Source: JBBDLF01 sp040879025
GTDB taxonomy: Bacteria; Pseudomonadota; Gammaproteobacteria; Pseudomonadales; Pseudohongiellaceae
Length of the DNA stretch: 64,000 nt
Direction of reading: 5' to 3'
Assembly: GCA_040879025.1 (NCBI GenBank)
Contig: JBBDLF010000025.1
Span: forward strand, 30,114-94,113
Part shown: positions 26,492 to 35,989 of the stretch, one piece after another
Layout: every line of letters begins with the position of its first letter
Numbering within the stretch: the stretch's first letter is position 1
Notes under the pieces: generated by a model
What the model was told of the DNA's origin: nothing
Database searches by the model: none
The model's input: only the letters and a program-made list of their open reading frames with translations
Position numbers and translations under genes: made by a program

Positions 26492-28978
26492 ATGTTCAAA
26501 AGCTATTTGAAACTCACGTTGAATCACATGCTTTCCCATAAGCTGTACACCGTGATCAATGTTCTTGGGCTTTCCGTCGGCCTGGCCTGCTTCCTGTTGA
26601 TCAGCCTGTACATAGCGGATGAACTCAGTTACGACAACCACTGGCAAAATGCCGACAGGCTTTACCGTGTGTCGAGGGACTATTATCCGACGGAGTTCCG
26701 GGTCTCCGGCCGACGACCGGCCTCGATCAACGCACCGTTTGCGCCTCAGTTAAAAGCCGAGTTTCCGCAGGTGGAGGAATCGGCCCGCCTGTTTCCGTTT
26801 GCCCAGCCGCAAATCAGATTGAATGACGTTTCGTTCCAGGAAAGCCGTTTCATGTATGTGGACGCCGCTTTTGTGGATCTGTTTTCCTTCGAGTGGGTGC
26901 GGGGAAATGCCGGCCGGGCGCTGGCCGAACCGTTCTCGCTGGTGTTGACGGAATCGATGGCAGTGAAATACTTCGGAGACGACAATCCGATGGGGCAGAC
27001 CCTGAGCTTCACTTACTCAGCCGACGTACCCATGCAGATAACAGGCGTAATACGCGACCTGCCGGAGAATACGCATCTGGAAATCGATGCACTGGCTTCG
27101 CTGACCACGCTCAGTAGCCTGATGGGCGACGGCATGCTTACCAACTGGAATTCGCTTACCGATTTTCATACTTACATTCGACTGGCACCGAACACCGTCA
27201 TTGAAAATCTGGAGCGTGAATTTCCAGCATTTATCGAGCGTCATATCGGTGAAGGAGCCAGTGTGGGAACCGGTGTCAGCGCACAACGCGTGCCTGATAT
27301 ACATTTGCGTTCGCAGCGCACTGAAGAACTGGTTCCCCCCGGTAACATTGTCAACGTGTATTCATTTATCGCGATAGCTGTGGCGATTCTGACCATTGCC
27401 TGCATCAACTTCATGAACCTGTCCACGGCGCGTTCGTCCAGTCGCGCACGGGAAGTGGGCATGCGCAAGGCCGTCGGCGCGCGCAACTCGCAATTGGTCG
27501 CCCAGTTTCTGGGCGAATCGCTGTTGATGACGGTCATCGCTTTGCTGGTGGCTATAACGCTGGTTGAATTACTGCTCCCCTGGTTTAACGCCTTCGTGGG
27601 AAGAACCCTGGATTTTCCCTGGTACGAATGGCGCGTCCTGTCGGCACTCGTACTTTTGGCCGTCCTGGTGGGAGCAGCGGCCGGTAGTTACCCGGCGTTT
27701 TTTCTCTCGTCCTTCAATCCTTCCCGCGTGCTGAAAGCCGGTGTAAACCTGGGCAGTGCCGGCGCGTTATTTCGCAAGGCGCTGGTGGTGACTCAGTTTG
27801 CCATCGCCATTGTGTTGATCGTGGCGACGGGTGTTATCTACGCGCAGATGAACTTTGCCCGCAATATCGACCTGGGACTTGAGAAAGACCGGGTCGCCAT
27901 TCTGTCCGGCAATTCCTCTGTCGGCTTGGGAGAACAGTGGCTGGCAATGAAGCAGGAACTGCTCGCGTTTCCAGAGATAACCGAAGTTACTCGTTCTCAC
28001 TATGTTCCGTTTACTCACGATGACAACGCCATTCCTGTGCTGCGGAATCGCAATGAGGTGCAGGATGCGCAACCACTCAAATTCATGGCCGTGGATTATG
28101 ATTTTTTCGCCACCTATGGCATCGAGATTATCGCCGGACGTGATTTCGATGAAGGACGGGCCGACCGCCTGGTGCTGCCCGGTGAAAATCAGCCGGCTTC
28201 TTCAGGAGGGTTTATTCTGAATGAGTCAGCCGTGCGGGAAATGGGCTGGACAGTGGCGGAATCTCTTGGTCAAACCGTGTGGATCAGTCTGCAGAATACT
28301 CCCATCGGACCTTTGCTGGATGGTCCGGCCGGCTTTGAGCTGATCGGTGTGGCTGAAGACGGCTATTTTGAGTCGTTGACAACTCCTCTGGAGCCCATGA
28401 TGTTCTTTATACCGTCCACCAGCGTTACCATGACGCCCCCTTTGCGGCACGCGGCGCTCAAGCTGACCGGCGAAAGTATGGAACAGACTTTTACCCACAT
28501 AGATAATGTCTGGCGTGAATTCCGGCCGGAGACACCCATCGACCGCCGGTTCCTTAACGACCATTTCAATGCGCTTTACCAGGGCGAACAACAGCAGAGT
28601 GTGATGCTTACCTGCTTTACCGTACTCGCTATCTTCATTGCCTGCCTCGGCCTCTACGGCCTGGCCAGCTTCAATGCCGAACGCAGAACGCGCGAGATCG
28701 GTGTGCGTAAAGTGTTGGGTGGCAGCGTGTGGAGCATTGTGGTGTTACTGACCAACGACTTCAGCAAACTGGTGCTGCTGGCCAATATCATTGCATGGCC
28801 GGTCGCCTGGCTGGTGATGAACCGCTGGCTGGAGAACTTTGCCTACCGTGTCGACCTGACACCCGTGGCATTTATCGGTGGTGGTTTACTGGCGCTGCTG
28901 ATCGCCTGGGTTACGGTGGGAGGCCAGGCGGCGAAGGCGGCGAAGACCAATCCGGTGCTGGCGCTCCGGTACGAATAA
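26492..28978 (+). CDS. MacB/FtsX-like ABC transporter permease, stand-alone
   Basis: The 828-residue protein has the long duplicated layout: membrane segment at about 20-42, a periplasmic MacB-type core, three membrane segments with the FtsX motif AREVGMRKAVGAR (about 285-430), a second periplasmic core, and a C-terminal FtsX domain (about 695-820; RTREIGVRKVLGGS). It ends NPVLALRYE, as usual for this family. Such permeases pair with a LolD/MacB-like ATPase, but none is adjacent. The related ATPase-permease pair at 43211-46474 could share its ATPase. Transcription appears to be RpoN-dependent. Confidence 0.88.
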   Translation: MFKSYLKLTLNHMLSHKLYTVINVLGLSVGLACFLLISLYIADELSYDNHWQNADRLYRVSRDYYPTEFRVSGRRPASINAPFAPQLKAEFPQVEESARLFPFAQPQIRLNDVSFQESRFMYVDAAFVDLFSFEWVRGNAGRALAEPFSLVLTESMAVKYFGDDNPMGQTLSFTYSADVPMQITGVIRDLPENTHLEIDALASLTTLSSLMGDGMLTNWNSLTDFHTYIRLAPNTVIENLEREFPAFIERHIGEGASVGTGVSAQRVPDIHLRSQRTEELVPPGNIVNVYSFIAIAVAILTIACINFMNLSTARSSSRAREVGMRKAVGARNSQLVAQFLGESLLMTVIALLVAITLVELLLPWFNAFVGRTLDFPWYEWRVLSALVLLAVLVGAAAGSYPAFFLSSFNPSRVLKAGVNLGSAGALFRKALVVTQFAIAIVLIVATGVIYAQMNFARNIDLGLEKDRVAILSGNSSVGLGEQWLAMKQELLAFPEITEVTRSHYVPFTHDDNAIPVLRNRNEVQDAQPLKFMAVDYDFFATYGIEIIAGRDFDEGRADRLVLPGENQPASSGGFILNESAVREMGWTVAESLGQTVWISLQNTPIGPLLDGPAGFELIGVAEDGYFESLTTPLEPMMFFIPSTSVTMTPPLRHAALKLTGESMEQTFTHIDNVWREFRPETPIDRRFLNDHFNALYQGEQQQSVMLTCFTVLAIFIACLGLYGLASFNAERRTREIGVRKVLGGSVWSIVVLLTNDFSKLVLLANIIAWPVAWLVMNRWLENFAYRVDLTPVAFIGGGLLALLIAWVTVGGQAAKAAKTNPVLALRYE

Positions 28979-29135
28979 GTCAATGGCAAACAGGCAGTGG
29001 CAAGCAAAGAGAAACAGGAGGCAGACGCGATCGGTCGGGGGTGTTAGGGTCTGCTCGGAAAGAGCCGGGCCGAGGCCTGTCTCCTGCTTCCTTTCCCTTG
29101 AAAACAACACTCGCTTAGTGTCGCGCGGTCACCGC

Positions 29136-29882
29136 TCAGCTTTCAAGGCGGCGAGCCAGTACGTTTTCATTGCCTGATTCCAGGTTTCCGGCAACCGCCT
29201 GTTCCGGCGTTACCATTTCACCGTAGTATTCCTCATTATCGTCTTCATCGAAGAGAATTCCCTCCAGGCCGACTGAAGCTTCCGCCAGCAGGCCCTCGGT
29301 GTCGGTCCAGACCACGATGTCGTTATCTTCTCCTATTTGGGTCTGGGTGCGGGCCGACCAGTTGATGATGGACAGTCCTGCCTGGGCGGTAAGGGAGAAT
29401 GAACTCTCTTCCCTGAACGCATCAACGGCTTCCTGGGTCATCAGCAACATCGCGATGGCTCCGGCCGAAACCCCTGCCTGGGCACCCAGACTGGCGGATC
29501 CGATGTTGTAAAACGCCGGATTGCTCCAGCCGTCCTCCTGCCGGGTTACCAGTATGCCTTCACCGCCGGAAACACCGGCGATCAGCGCGGCGGCAGCGTA
29601 GTCGGGGACTATGAACAAGCCCTCAGCCTGCGCGATCTGATCGGTTAACTCCTGGTCTTCCCTCATCTGGTCGACGATGCTGGCTGCTTCGCGAAGGTCT
29701 TCCATCGGGCCCATCTCGTCCGCGCGATCGGCGAACGCCTCATCCCGGTCTGTCGTGTCCCGGGTCTGGTCCTGCGTCGCCTGGGGCTCATCCAGTGGCG
29801 TGCGCGGATCGTCCTGCGCCAACGCCGATGCTGACGCCAGACCCAGAGAAAATAAGGTGAGTGTTAAGAGTTTCATCTTCAT
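29136..29882 (-). CDS. SYLF (YSC84-like) lipid-binding domain protein, exported
   Basis: The 248-residue protein has a signal peptide ending SALAQDD near residue 23, an acidic low-complexity linker rich in Asp, Arg and Thr (about residues 24-60) and a SYLF domain. The domain is recognised by GLFIVPDYAAAALIAGVSGGEGILVTR and the glycine-rich GSASLGAQAGVSAGAIAML segment. SYLF domains bind phosphoinositides in eukaryotes; in bacteria they are exported envelope proteins of unclear role. It is transcribed divergently from the LysM gene across the repeat and gap region. Confidence 0.85.
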   Translation of the reverse strand: MKMKLLTLTLFSLGLASASALAQDDPRTPLDEPQATQDQTRDTTDRDEAFADRADEMGPMEDLREAASIVDQMREDQELTDQIAQAEGLFIVPDYAAAALIAGVSGGEGILVTRQEDGWSNPAFYNIGSASLGAQAGVSAGAIAMLLMTQEAVDAFREESSFSLTAQAGLSIINWSARTQTQIGEDNDIVVWTDTEGLLAEASVGLEGILFDEDDNEEYYGEMVTPEQAVAGNLESGNENVLARRLES

Positions 29883-30128
29883 GGTGTATTTCCCTCTACA
29901 AGTTATGAATTAAATCCCCAGCCCCATACGATGCGGAAAACGTCCAGTGTTAGCAAGGGGTGATAAACCTGAGAACCGGAGGGGGAGATTACACGCGTCC
30001 GGGTAACGCCGGCGTAACATATTGTTGTCGGTTATTTGACTGAAAAGCGAATAATTTATAAAGTCATACCCTAAAGAAGCGATATAGATAACTGTGGTGT
30101 CGCAACCGGCCACCGTATACTATCTGTT

Positions 30129-30194
30129 GAAAGAACCGAGAAAGAACCGAGAAAGAACCGAGAAAGAACCGAGAAAGAACCGAGAAAGAACCGA
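30129..30194. repeat. 11-bp tandem repeat array running into the gap
   Basis: Six exact, uninterrupted copies of GAAAGAACCGA end exactly where the N run starts, so the true array is longer or the assembler collapsed it. It lies in the intergenic space upstream of the LysM gene and of the SYLF gene. Confidence 0.95.
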
Positions 30195-30294
30195 NNNNNN
30201 NNNNNNNNNNNNNNNNNNNNNNNNNNNNNNNNNNNNNNNNNNNNNNNNNNNNNNNNNNNNNNNNNNNNNNNNNNNNNNNNNNNNNNNNNNNNNN
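30195..30294. other. Assembly gap (100 N)
   Basis: Exactly 100 N is a conventional placeholder, so the real distance is unknown. The flanks suggest it spans further copies of the 11-bp repeat plus the promoter of the LysM gene. Sequence on the two sides need not be truly contiguous. Confidence 0.95.
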
Positions 30295-30329
30295 GAAATA
30301 AAACCAAGAAGCAAGTGCAGGAAGACGAC

Positions 30330-31226
30330 ATGCAGCGATTGACCATGGCGTTCGTGGCCGCCACTGTGTTGTTTGTTGGCGCGCAGGCGCAGGCGCAAAC
30401 CCTGAGGGGATCATCAGCCTCAATGCAGCGTCAGAATCAGGAAGCCATCAGTTATGGCTATACCTTCATAGAGACACCGCAAACAGTCAGCCGGTTTGTC
30501 GACGCTGGCGATCTGGTTGCGGTCCACGCCACCGCGTCCCTCGACTTCCATGATGTTTCCTTTCCCTACGCCCGGCCCGCGGTCAAACTGTTTCTGGAGC
30601 GCCTGAGCGCCCAGTACCGCGCCGCCTGCGGAGAGAAGCTGGTGGTGACCAGCCTTACCCGCCCCATAGCACGACAGCCGGTCAATGCCGCCAGCAACTC
30701 AGTGCATCCCACCGGTATGGCCGCCGATCTCAGAATTCCATCCAAAGGCAGCTGTCGCTCGTGGCTGGAAGGCACGCTGTTATCCCTGGAAGGCAGTGGT
30801 GTGCTGGATGTGACGCGGGAACGCTATCCGCCTCATTATCATGTGGCGGTGTTTACCCAGACCTATAGAGACTATGTGGCGTCAATGACCGGTGAATCCC
30901 GCGAATACCGGGTACGCCGTGGCGATTCGCTGTCGCGGATTGCTTCCCGCTCCGGAATCAGCGTGGCGCAATTACGCAGAGCCAACGGCCTCAGTGGTGA
31001 CCTGATTCGGGTGGGCCAGACCCTGCAGATTCCCGGCAATTCCGTTGTCGCCGGCACCGCGTCTGCCACGGAAGTAGCTCATCGCGTCCAGAGAGGGGAA
31101 ACCCTGTGGCGTATTTCGAAACGCTACGACACCAGCGTCAATCTGTTACGGGAAGAAAACGGCCTCACCGACGACTTCCTGCAGGTGGGACAGGTTCTTC
31201 GCATCAGCACCGCCGGAGCGGAATAA
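30330..31226 (+). CDS. Exported M15-like domain protein with two LysM repeats
   Basis: The 298-residue precursor has a signal peptide ending AQAQAQT near residue 22. The middle domain resembles the D-Ala-D-Ala carboxypeptidase/hedgehog fold (DUF5715-like), with the zinc-site pattern SVHPTGMAADLRIP and PPHYHVAVF (H...D...HxH). Two LysM domains follow (YRVRRGDSLSRIASRSG, about 195-238; HRVQRGETLWRISKRYD, about 252-296), which bind peptidoglycan. A murein hydrolase or murein-binding role is inferred. ATG 30330 with AGGAAG upstream is chosen over a GTG 15 bases earlier. Confidence 0.82.
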   Translation: MQRLTMAFVAATVLFVGAQAQAQTLRGSSASMQRQNQEAISYGYTFIETPQTVSRFVDAGDLVAVHATASLDFHDVSFPYARPAVKLFLERLSAQYRAACGEKLVVTSLTRPIARQPVNAASNSVHPTGMAADLRIPSKGSCRSWLEGTLLSLEGSGVLDVTRERYPPHYHVAVFTQTYRDYVASMTGESREYRVRRGDSLSRIASRSGISVAQLRRANGLSGDLIRVGQTLQIPGNSVVAGTASATEVAHRVQRGETLWRISKRYDTSVNLLREENGLTDDFLQVGQVLRISTAGAE

Positions 31227-31237
31227 CGGCTCCGGCG
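31211..31237 (+). terminator. GC-rich hairpin overlapping the LysM stop codon
   Basis: CGCCGGAGC (31211-31219) pairs with GCTCCGGCG (31229-31237) over a 9-base loop. No T-run follows. It may slow polymerase between this gene and the convergent P-type ATPase gene. Confidence 0.4.
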
Positions 31238-31276
31238 CGCCGTTGGAAACCTCGCACTGAGATACACAGGAGTCGC

Positions 31277-33460
31277 CTACAGGTTTTTCAGGCGCAGCCG
31301 CAACGCGTTTGCGATCACGCTTACCGAACTCAGTGACATGGCCGCCGCGGCGATGATCGGCGACATCAGTATGCCGAAAAACGGGTATAAAGCCCCCGCC
31401 GCGATCGGCACGCCCGCCGCGTTATAGAAAAACGCAAAGAACAGGTTTTGGCGAATATTGCCCATGGTGGCCGCAGACAGGCGGCGCGCACGGACAATTC
31501 CGGTGAGATCGCCACGCAGCAGCGTGATACCGGCGCTTTCCATCGCCACATCCGTACCGGTTCCCATGGCGATACCCACATCGGCCGCGGCCAGGGCAGG
31601 GGCATCGTTGGTGCCGTCACCGGCCATGGCAACAACCCGACCTTCCTCGCGCAGTTTATTGACGAGGCGGCCTTTGTCTTCGGGCAATATTTCAGCCTCC
31701 ACCTTATCAATGCCCAATTGTTTCGCCACTGCTTCGGCGGTGCGGCGGTTGTCTCCGGTCAGCATGACCACTTCCATGCCTTCATTCTGCAACTGCCTGA
31801 TGGCCTCGGCCGTGGTTTTCTTGATGGGATCGGCAATGGCCAGCAGGCCGGCGGGTTTGCCGTCTATGGCGAGAAAAATCACCGTGGCGCCCTCGCCGCG
31901 CAGTTGGTCCGCCTGTGACGCCAGTTCCGAAACATCCACGGCATTGTCTTTCATCAGCGTGGCATTGCCCAATGCCACCTCGCGGCCGCCGACAGTACCG
32001 ATAACGCCCTTGCCGGTGGGGGAGTCAAAATTCTCCGCGCTCTGTAATGGCAGTGATTTTTCCTTCGCGGCCACCATGATGGCATGCGCGAGCGGGTGTT
32101 CACTTCCCTGTTCCAACGACGCGGCGATGCCGAGCAGTTCGTCCCTGTGGAAGTCTCCGGTGCTGACAAGCTCCGTCACGGTGGGTTTGCCTTCGGTCAG
32201 GGTGCCGGTCTTGTCCACGACCAGCGTATTCACCTTTTCCATCCGTTCCAGCGCCTCGGCGTTTTTGATCAGCACGCCAAGTTGCGCGCCTTTGCCAACA
32301 CCAACCATGATTGACATGGGCGTGGCCAGTCCCAGGGCACAGGGACAGGCAATAATGAGTACGCTCACCGCGGCGATTAATGCATAGGTCACCGAAGGCG
32401 GGGGGCCGTAAACAGTCCACAGTACAAACGCGATGATGGCAACGACGATCACCGCGGGAACGAACCAGCCGGCAACCGTGTCCGCCAGTCGCTGAATCGG
32501 CGCGCGGCTGCGTTGTGCATCCGCCACCATCTGCACAATTTGCGACAGCGTCGTATCCTTGCCGACGCGTTCGGCTTTCATGATGAAACTGCCGGTCTGG
32601 TTCATCGTGCCGCCCACGACTTTCGCGTCCGCTTCCTTCATCACCGGCATCGACTCGCCGGTAATCATCGATTCATCCACGGCACTGCGGCCTTCAGTCA
32701 CCACGCCGTCCAGCGGAATTTTTTCGCCGGGCTTGACGCGCAGGAGGTTGCCGGCATGAACCTCATTCAAGGCCACTTCGGATTCTTCGCCCTGATCATC
32801 AATGCGCCACGCGGTTTTTGGCGCCAGGTCCAGCAGCGCACGAATGGCGCCGCCAGTTTGTTCCCTTGCTTTCAGTTCCAGAACCTGACCCAGCAACACC
32901 AGCACCACAATCACCGCCGCCGCTTCAAAATACACCGCAACCGTGCCCTCCATGCCGCGGAAGGTTTCCGGGAACAGTCCCGGGGCCACGGTGGCGACGA
33001 CGCTGTAAACCCAGGCGACTCCAGTGCCCATCGCGATCAGCGTGAACATGTTCAGACTGCGGTGAACCACGGAATACCAGGCACGCTCGAAGAATGGCCG
33101 GCCCGCCCACAGCACCACGGGCGTTGAAAACACCAGTTGCAACCAGTTGGAAACCACGGGTCCGGTCAGGCGCAAGTCAAACAGGTGAGCGCCCATCTCC
33201 AACACCAGCACCGGGAGCGTCAGCACCAAGCCGATCCAGAAACGGCGCCGCATATCACTCAGTTCGGGGTTTTCGCCTTCGTCACCGGTAATGGTCTCGG
33301 GCTCCAGCGCCATGCCACACTTGGGGCAGTTACCGGGACCTTTCCGCCGCACTTCCGGGTGCATGGGGCAGGTGTATATCGCATTCATATCAACCGGCGC
33401 CGCTGCCGCGTTCCCGTGCTTGTGTTTTTCATCGTCGTGGTGACAGCATTCCGAACTCAT
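31277..33460 (-). CDS. copA: Copper-type P1B ATPase
   Basis: This 727-residue membrane pump has a His/Cys-rich N-terminus (CCHHDDEKHKH) and a heavy-metal-binding module (YTCPMHPEVRRKGPGNCPKC) instead of classic CxxC HMA domains. The metal-site motif CPC is in IIACPCALGLATP, with the phosphatase loop DESMITGESMPV, phosphorylation motif DKTGTLTEG, the SEHPLAHA His-Pro motif and the hinge GDGTNDAPALAAADVG. P1B-1 pumps export Cu(I); the N-terminal module is common in CopA-like proteins of Gammaproteobacteria and may also handle silver. The MerR-type promoter upstream agrees with metal induction. Confidence 0.92.
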   Translation of the reverse strand: MSSECCHHDDEKHKHGNAAAAPVDMNAIYTCPMHPEVRRKGPGNCPKCGMALEPETITGDEGENPELSDMRRRFWIGLVLTLPVLVLEMGAHLFDLRLTGPVVSNWLQLVFSTPVVLWAGRPFFERAWYSVVHRSLNMFTLIAMGTGVAWVYSVVATVAPGLFPETFRGMEGTVAVYFEAAAVIVVLVLLGQVLELKAREQTGGAIRALLDLAPKTAWRIDDQGEESEVALNEVHAGNLLRVKPGEKIPLDGVVTEGRSAVDESMITGESMPVMKEADAKVVGGTMNQTGSFIMKAERVGKDTTLSQIVQMVADAQRSRAPIQRLADTVAGWFVPAVIVVAIIAFVLWTVYGPPPSVTYALIAAVSVLIIACPCALGLATPMSIMVGVGKGAQLGVLIKNAEALERMEKVNTLVVDKTGTLTEGKPTVTELVSTGDFHRDELLGIAASLEQGSEHPLAHAIMVAAKEKSLPLQSAENFDSPTGKGVIGTVGGREVALGNATLMKDNAVDVSELASQADQLRGEGATVIFLAIDGKPAGLLAIADPIKKTTAEAIRQLQNEGMEVVMLTGDNRRTAEAVAKQLGIDKVEAEILPEDKGRLVNKLREEGRVVAMAGDGTNDAPALAAADVGIAMGTGTDVAMESAGITLLRGDLTGIVRARRLSAATMGNIRQNLFFAFFYNAAGVPIAAGALYPFFGILMSPIIAAAAMSLSSVSVIANALRLRLKNL

Positions 33461-33510
33461 GGGTCCTCCTGTTAAAACCTTCTGCAGTTCCTGTAGGGGT
33501 CACGTGCCGC

Positions 33511-33541
33511 ATGTTAGACCTTAGAGTTGATCCAAGGTCAA
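33511..33541 (-). promoter_or_regulatory. MerR/CueR-type metal-responsive promoter
   Basis: On the minus strand TTGACC (-35, 33536-33541) and TAACAT (-10, 33511-33516) are separated by 19 bp, the overlong spacer typical of MerR-family promoters. The spacer holds the inverted repeat GACCTT (33517-33522) and AAGGTC (33534-33539), like CueR boxes. The site is 51 bases before the ATPase ATG. No merR-like gene is in the window, so the regulator is encoded elsewhere. Confidence 0.75.
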
Positions 33542-33560
33542 GCAATTCCAAACAGGGCAC

Positions 33561-34622
33561 TTAGTTACAACTTCCCGGCATCTCCTCAATCCAGTCACTG
33601 ACGAGCGCCACGCCTTCGGCATGCACCAGCGAACGGCCCAGTTCCGGCATCATGACAGCGGGGTCGCCGGACGCCATACGGAATACCAGGATGGACAATT
33701 CCGGCTGTCCCGGCACCATGCCATAGCGCAAATTGCCGGCGCCGCGGCCGGCCGCAACCGGCGGCTTGCATCGACCCCTGTCCAGATCGCTGCGGTGAAA
33801 GCCGTCCAGCAGAAGCGCCGAGGTATCGGCCGGTCCGGTCGGGCTGTGGCAGTGGCCGCAGTTGATATCCAGATACGCAACCGCACGTTCCTTAATGGGT
33901 AACGCGGTGTCCTGCCAGCGCGGCACGGGTTCAGGTTCGGGTGGTTCATCCAGCCAGCCCCGTTCGACAATGGCCATCAGTTGATCGCCCAGTTGATGGG
34001 AGACGGCGCCTAGCGGTTGCATGCCGCCATCAGGGTAGTCAGTGACATGACAGGCCGCACACTGGTTTTCGTTGGGGATAAAATAGGTAAAATTCTGCGT
34101 GCCCTGTTCTGTGTTCAGTGACAGACGTTCACTGGCGCCGGCCACTCGCAGAAAAGCCTCGGTCTGATCGTCATTCCACACATAGGGAAACGCCTGCCAA
34201 CCCTGTTCGCGCCGTATCAGAAGGCGGGTTTCCAGCAGGCGGTGATCGTCCATGGTAATGCTGACAAGGTCCGCGTCAGTCTGTTTCAATACCCGGCCAC
34301 CGGCGGCAACCGGGTAATAGAATGTTTTGCTTAGCACCGTGCCAACCGGGTAATCGAGTTCGCCGTCCCGGGTTTCAATGCGGCGGCCTTCGGGAATCCA
34401 TAAACTGCGAAGTTTATGCGCGTAGTCGGAGAACAGTGCATTGGCCGGTTGAAAGGGCAGCGTGGCGGAATGCGGCTGCAATTGTCCGCCGCGTAGCGTA
34501 AACAGGTTCCAATCGGAAAGCCGCGGCGGATTGTCCCCGGCGTGAAACACCGGTGGCGCCTCATAGCAGGACTGCAGCAAGAAAAACACCAGTACGGCTG
34601 ACATCAACCGGTGTAGGTTCAT
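33561..34622 (-). CDS. Diheme c-type cytochrome lipoprotein (SO2930/HNE_0200 family)
   Basis: The 353-residue protein has a lipoprotein signal (FLLQSC near residue 18) and two heme motifs, CAACH and CGHCH, in its second half. The family is known to occur beside a parallel beta-helix protein, as here. It is predicted to be outer-membrane or periplasmic and electron-carrying; its partners are unknown. The frame extends 19 codons upstream, but ATG 34622, five bases after the beta-helix stop, gives the clean lipoprotein signal. Downstream of the beta-helix gene in a two-gene operon. Confidence 0.85.
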   Translation of the reverse strand: MNLHRLMSAVLVFFLLQSCYEAPPVFHAGDNPPRLSDWNLFTLRGGQLQPHSATLPFQPANALFSDYAHKLRSLWIPEGRRIETRDGELDYPVGTVLSKTFYYPVAAGGRVLKQTDADLVSITMDDHRLLETRLLIRREQGWQAFPYVWNDDQTEAFLRVAGASERLSLNTEQGTQNFTYFIPNENQCAACHVTDYPDGGMQPLGAVSHQLGDQLMAIVERGWLDEPPEPEPVPRWQDTALPIKERAVAYLDINCGHCHSPTGPADTSALLLDGFHRSDLDRGRCKPPVAAGRGAGNLRYGMVPGQPELSILVFRMASGDPAVMMPELGRSLVHAEGVALVSDWIEEMPGSCN

Positions 34623-34627
34623 TGGTA

Positions 34628-35848
34628 TCACTCGCCCGCGGTGTTGATCTCGATAGCCGACAGGACTGGAAATTCGCACTGGTGCGCCGCGTCGTCAAAA
34701 GACGGAGCGACAAATCCGTTGGCCCCGTCCAGGTTGACAAAGCCGGCATCCCCGTTGTTCCGCAGACACAGAATTTCCGACGGTTGTTTGCCCGGCACCA
34801 CCACGCCGTCCCATACGATATCGGGTGTGGGCTGTTGCGTGGCCTCGTACAGTGCGATCAGCGGATCTGAATCGGGGTTGGCGCCGCCTCCGGAGAAGGC
34901 ATTGTCGTGCAGAAAAATTTCTTCAGGATAAGGATCGTAGTTCGGATCCTCGACAGAAGTTCCCGTGATGCCATAGCTGAGGATCATCACGTTGGCGGTG
35001 TCGTTGTCGCGAAATTCATTACCGAACACTTCGATGCTGTCGTTGGCCAGAATCATCAGTCCGGTGCCGGCGGGCACCGTGCCGACGATATTGCCTTCGG
35101 GAGCGAAATTGTCCGTGTTGTTGTTGACGATTTCATTGTTGAACACGCGGGTGTTGCGGCCGCTCTGCACCGGCAGGTTGGGCAGGTCGAATACCAGAAT
35201 GCCACCGGTATTGTTGGTGGCCAGATTATCGTGGACGTCGGCAAAGGTTGAATTCTCGATTTCGATGCCGGCCACATTGTATTCGGCACGGGAGTTACGC
35301 ACGATGATATTGGACGATTGTCCCACATAGATTCCGGCATCCGATGCGCCAATGGCCACCGCTCCCTCGATCAGAATATGGCTCGACTGCACGGGATAGA
35401 TTCCATACGCCCCGTTATTGGTCAATGGCCCGCCGGTCCACTCGGTGCGTACCCGTCGGATGGTGACGTTGGTGCTTTCATTAATCTTCAGCGCATCACC
35501 GACGGTATCTTCGATGGCCAGATCCTCGATAACAAAGTCGTCGGCACCCACCAGCAATCCCTCGGCACCCTGCATCTGATTGCGGAAAGACAAAACCGAC
35601 ACATCGATGCCTTGCCCTCGTATCGTAACGCCCGGCACGTTCAGCGACAGGCTGCGCGTGATGTCATGCGTTCCGGCGGGAATATCGATTACATCGCCCG
35701 GCTCGGCCTCGATCAGTTGCTGTTGCAGGGCTTCCTCAAAGCTGAGTTCGGGAACAGGGGGTTCGGATTCCCCACAGGCGGTCAGCGATGCCGCGAGGAT
35801 CAGTGCCAGCGAAGGGATGAAGCGAGTAACAGAGGCGGAGGAGGTCAT
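34628..35848 (-). CDS. Parallel beta-helix repeat lipoprotein
   Basis: The 406-residue protein has the lipobox SLTAC near residue 25. Successive right-handed beta-helix coils follow (GVTIRGQGID, DFVIEDLAIED, NVTIRRVRTEW, NIIVRNSRAEYN and others) to about residue 300, then a tail with two Cys. Such folds often bind or cleave polysaccharides, but no lyase active site is recognisable. It is the usual partner of the diheme cytochrome downstream, five bases away. The pair probably forms a surface or periplasmic complex; function unknown. Confidence 0.85.
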   Translation of the reverse strand: MTSSASVTRFIPSLALILAASLTACGESEPPVPELSFEEALQQQLIEAEPGDVIDIPAGTHDITRSLSLNVPGVTIRGQGIDVSVLSFRNQMQGAEGLLVGADDFVIEDLAIEDTVGDALKINESTNVTIRRVRTEWTGGPLTNNGAYGIYPVQSSHILIEGAVAIGASDAGIYVGQSSNIIVRNSRAEYNVAGIEIENSTFADVHDNLATNNTGGILVFDLPNLPVQSGRNTRVFNNEIVNNNTDNFAPEGNIVGTVPAGTGLMILANDSIEVFGNEFRDNDTANVMILSYGITGTSVEDPNYDPYPEEIFLHDNAFSGGGANPDSDPLIALYEATQQPTPDIVWDGVVVPGKQPSEILCLRNNGDAGFVNLDGANGFVAPSFDDAAHQCEFPVLSAIEINTAGE

Positions 35849-35989
35849 CAGATGTTCTCCAGATATTGTTGTGTTTTCACCATCTTACAGGGGCGGGTCA
35901 GAGTCCGCCAGAACGATATTTCGTGCTAACGGGCCATGCCGCGGCTAAAAATGGTAGGATTACTGTTCCTCCGGAACGGGCTGGTCATC

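Noticed and set aside
30129..30194. CRISPR array
   Set aside because: The 11-bp units are directly adjacent with no spacers, and no cas gene is present.
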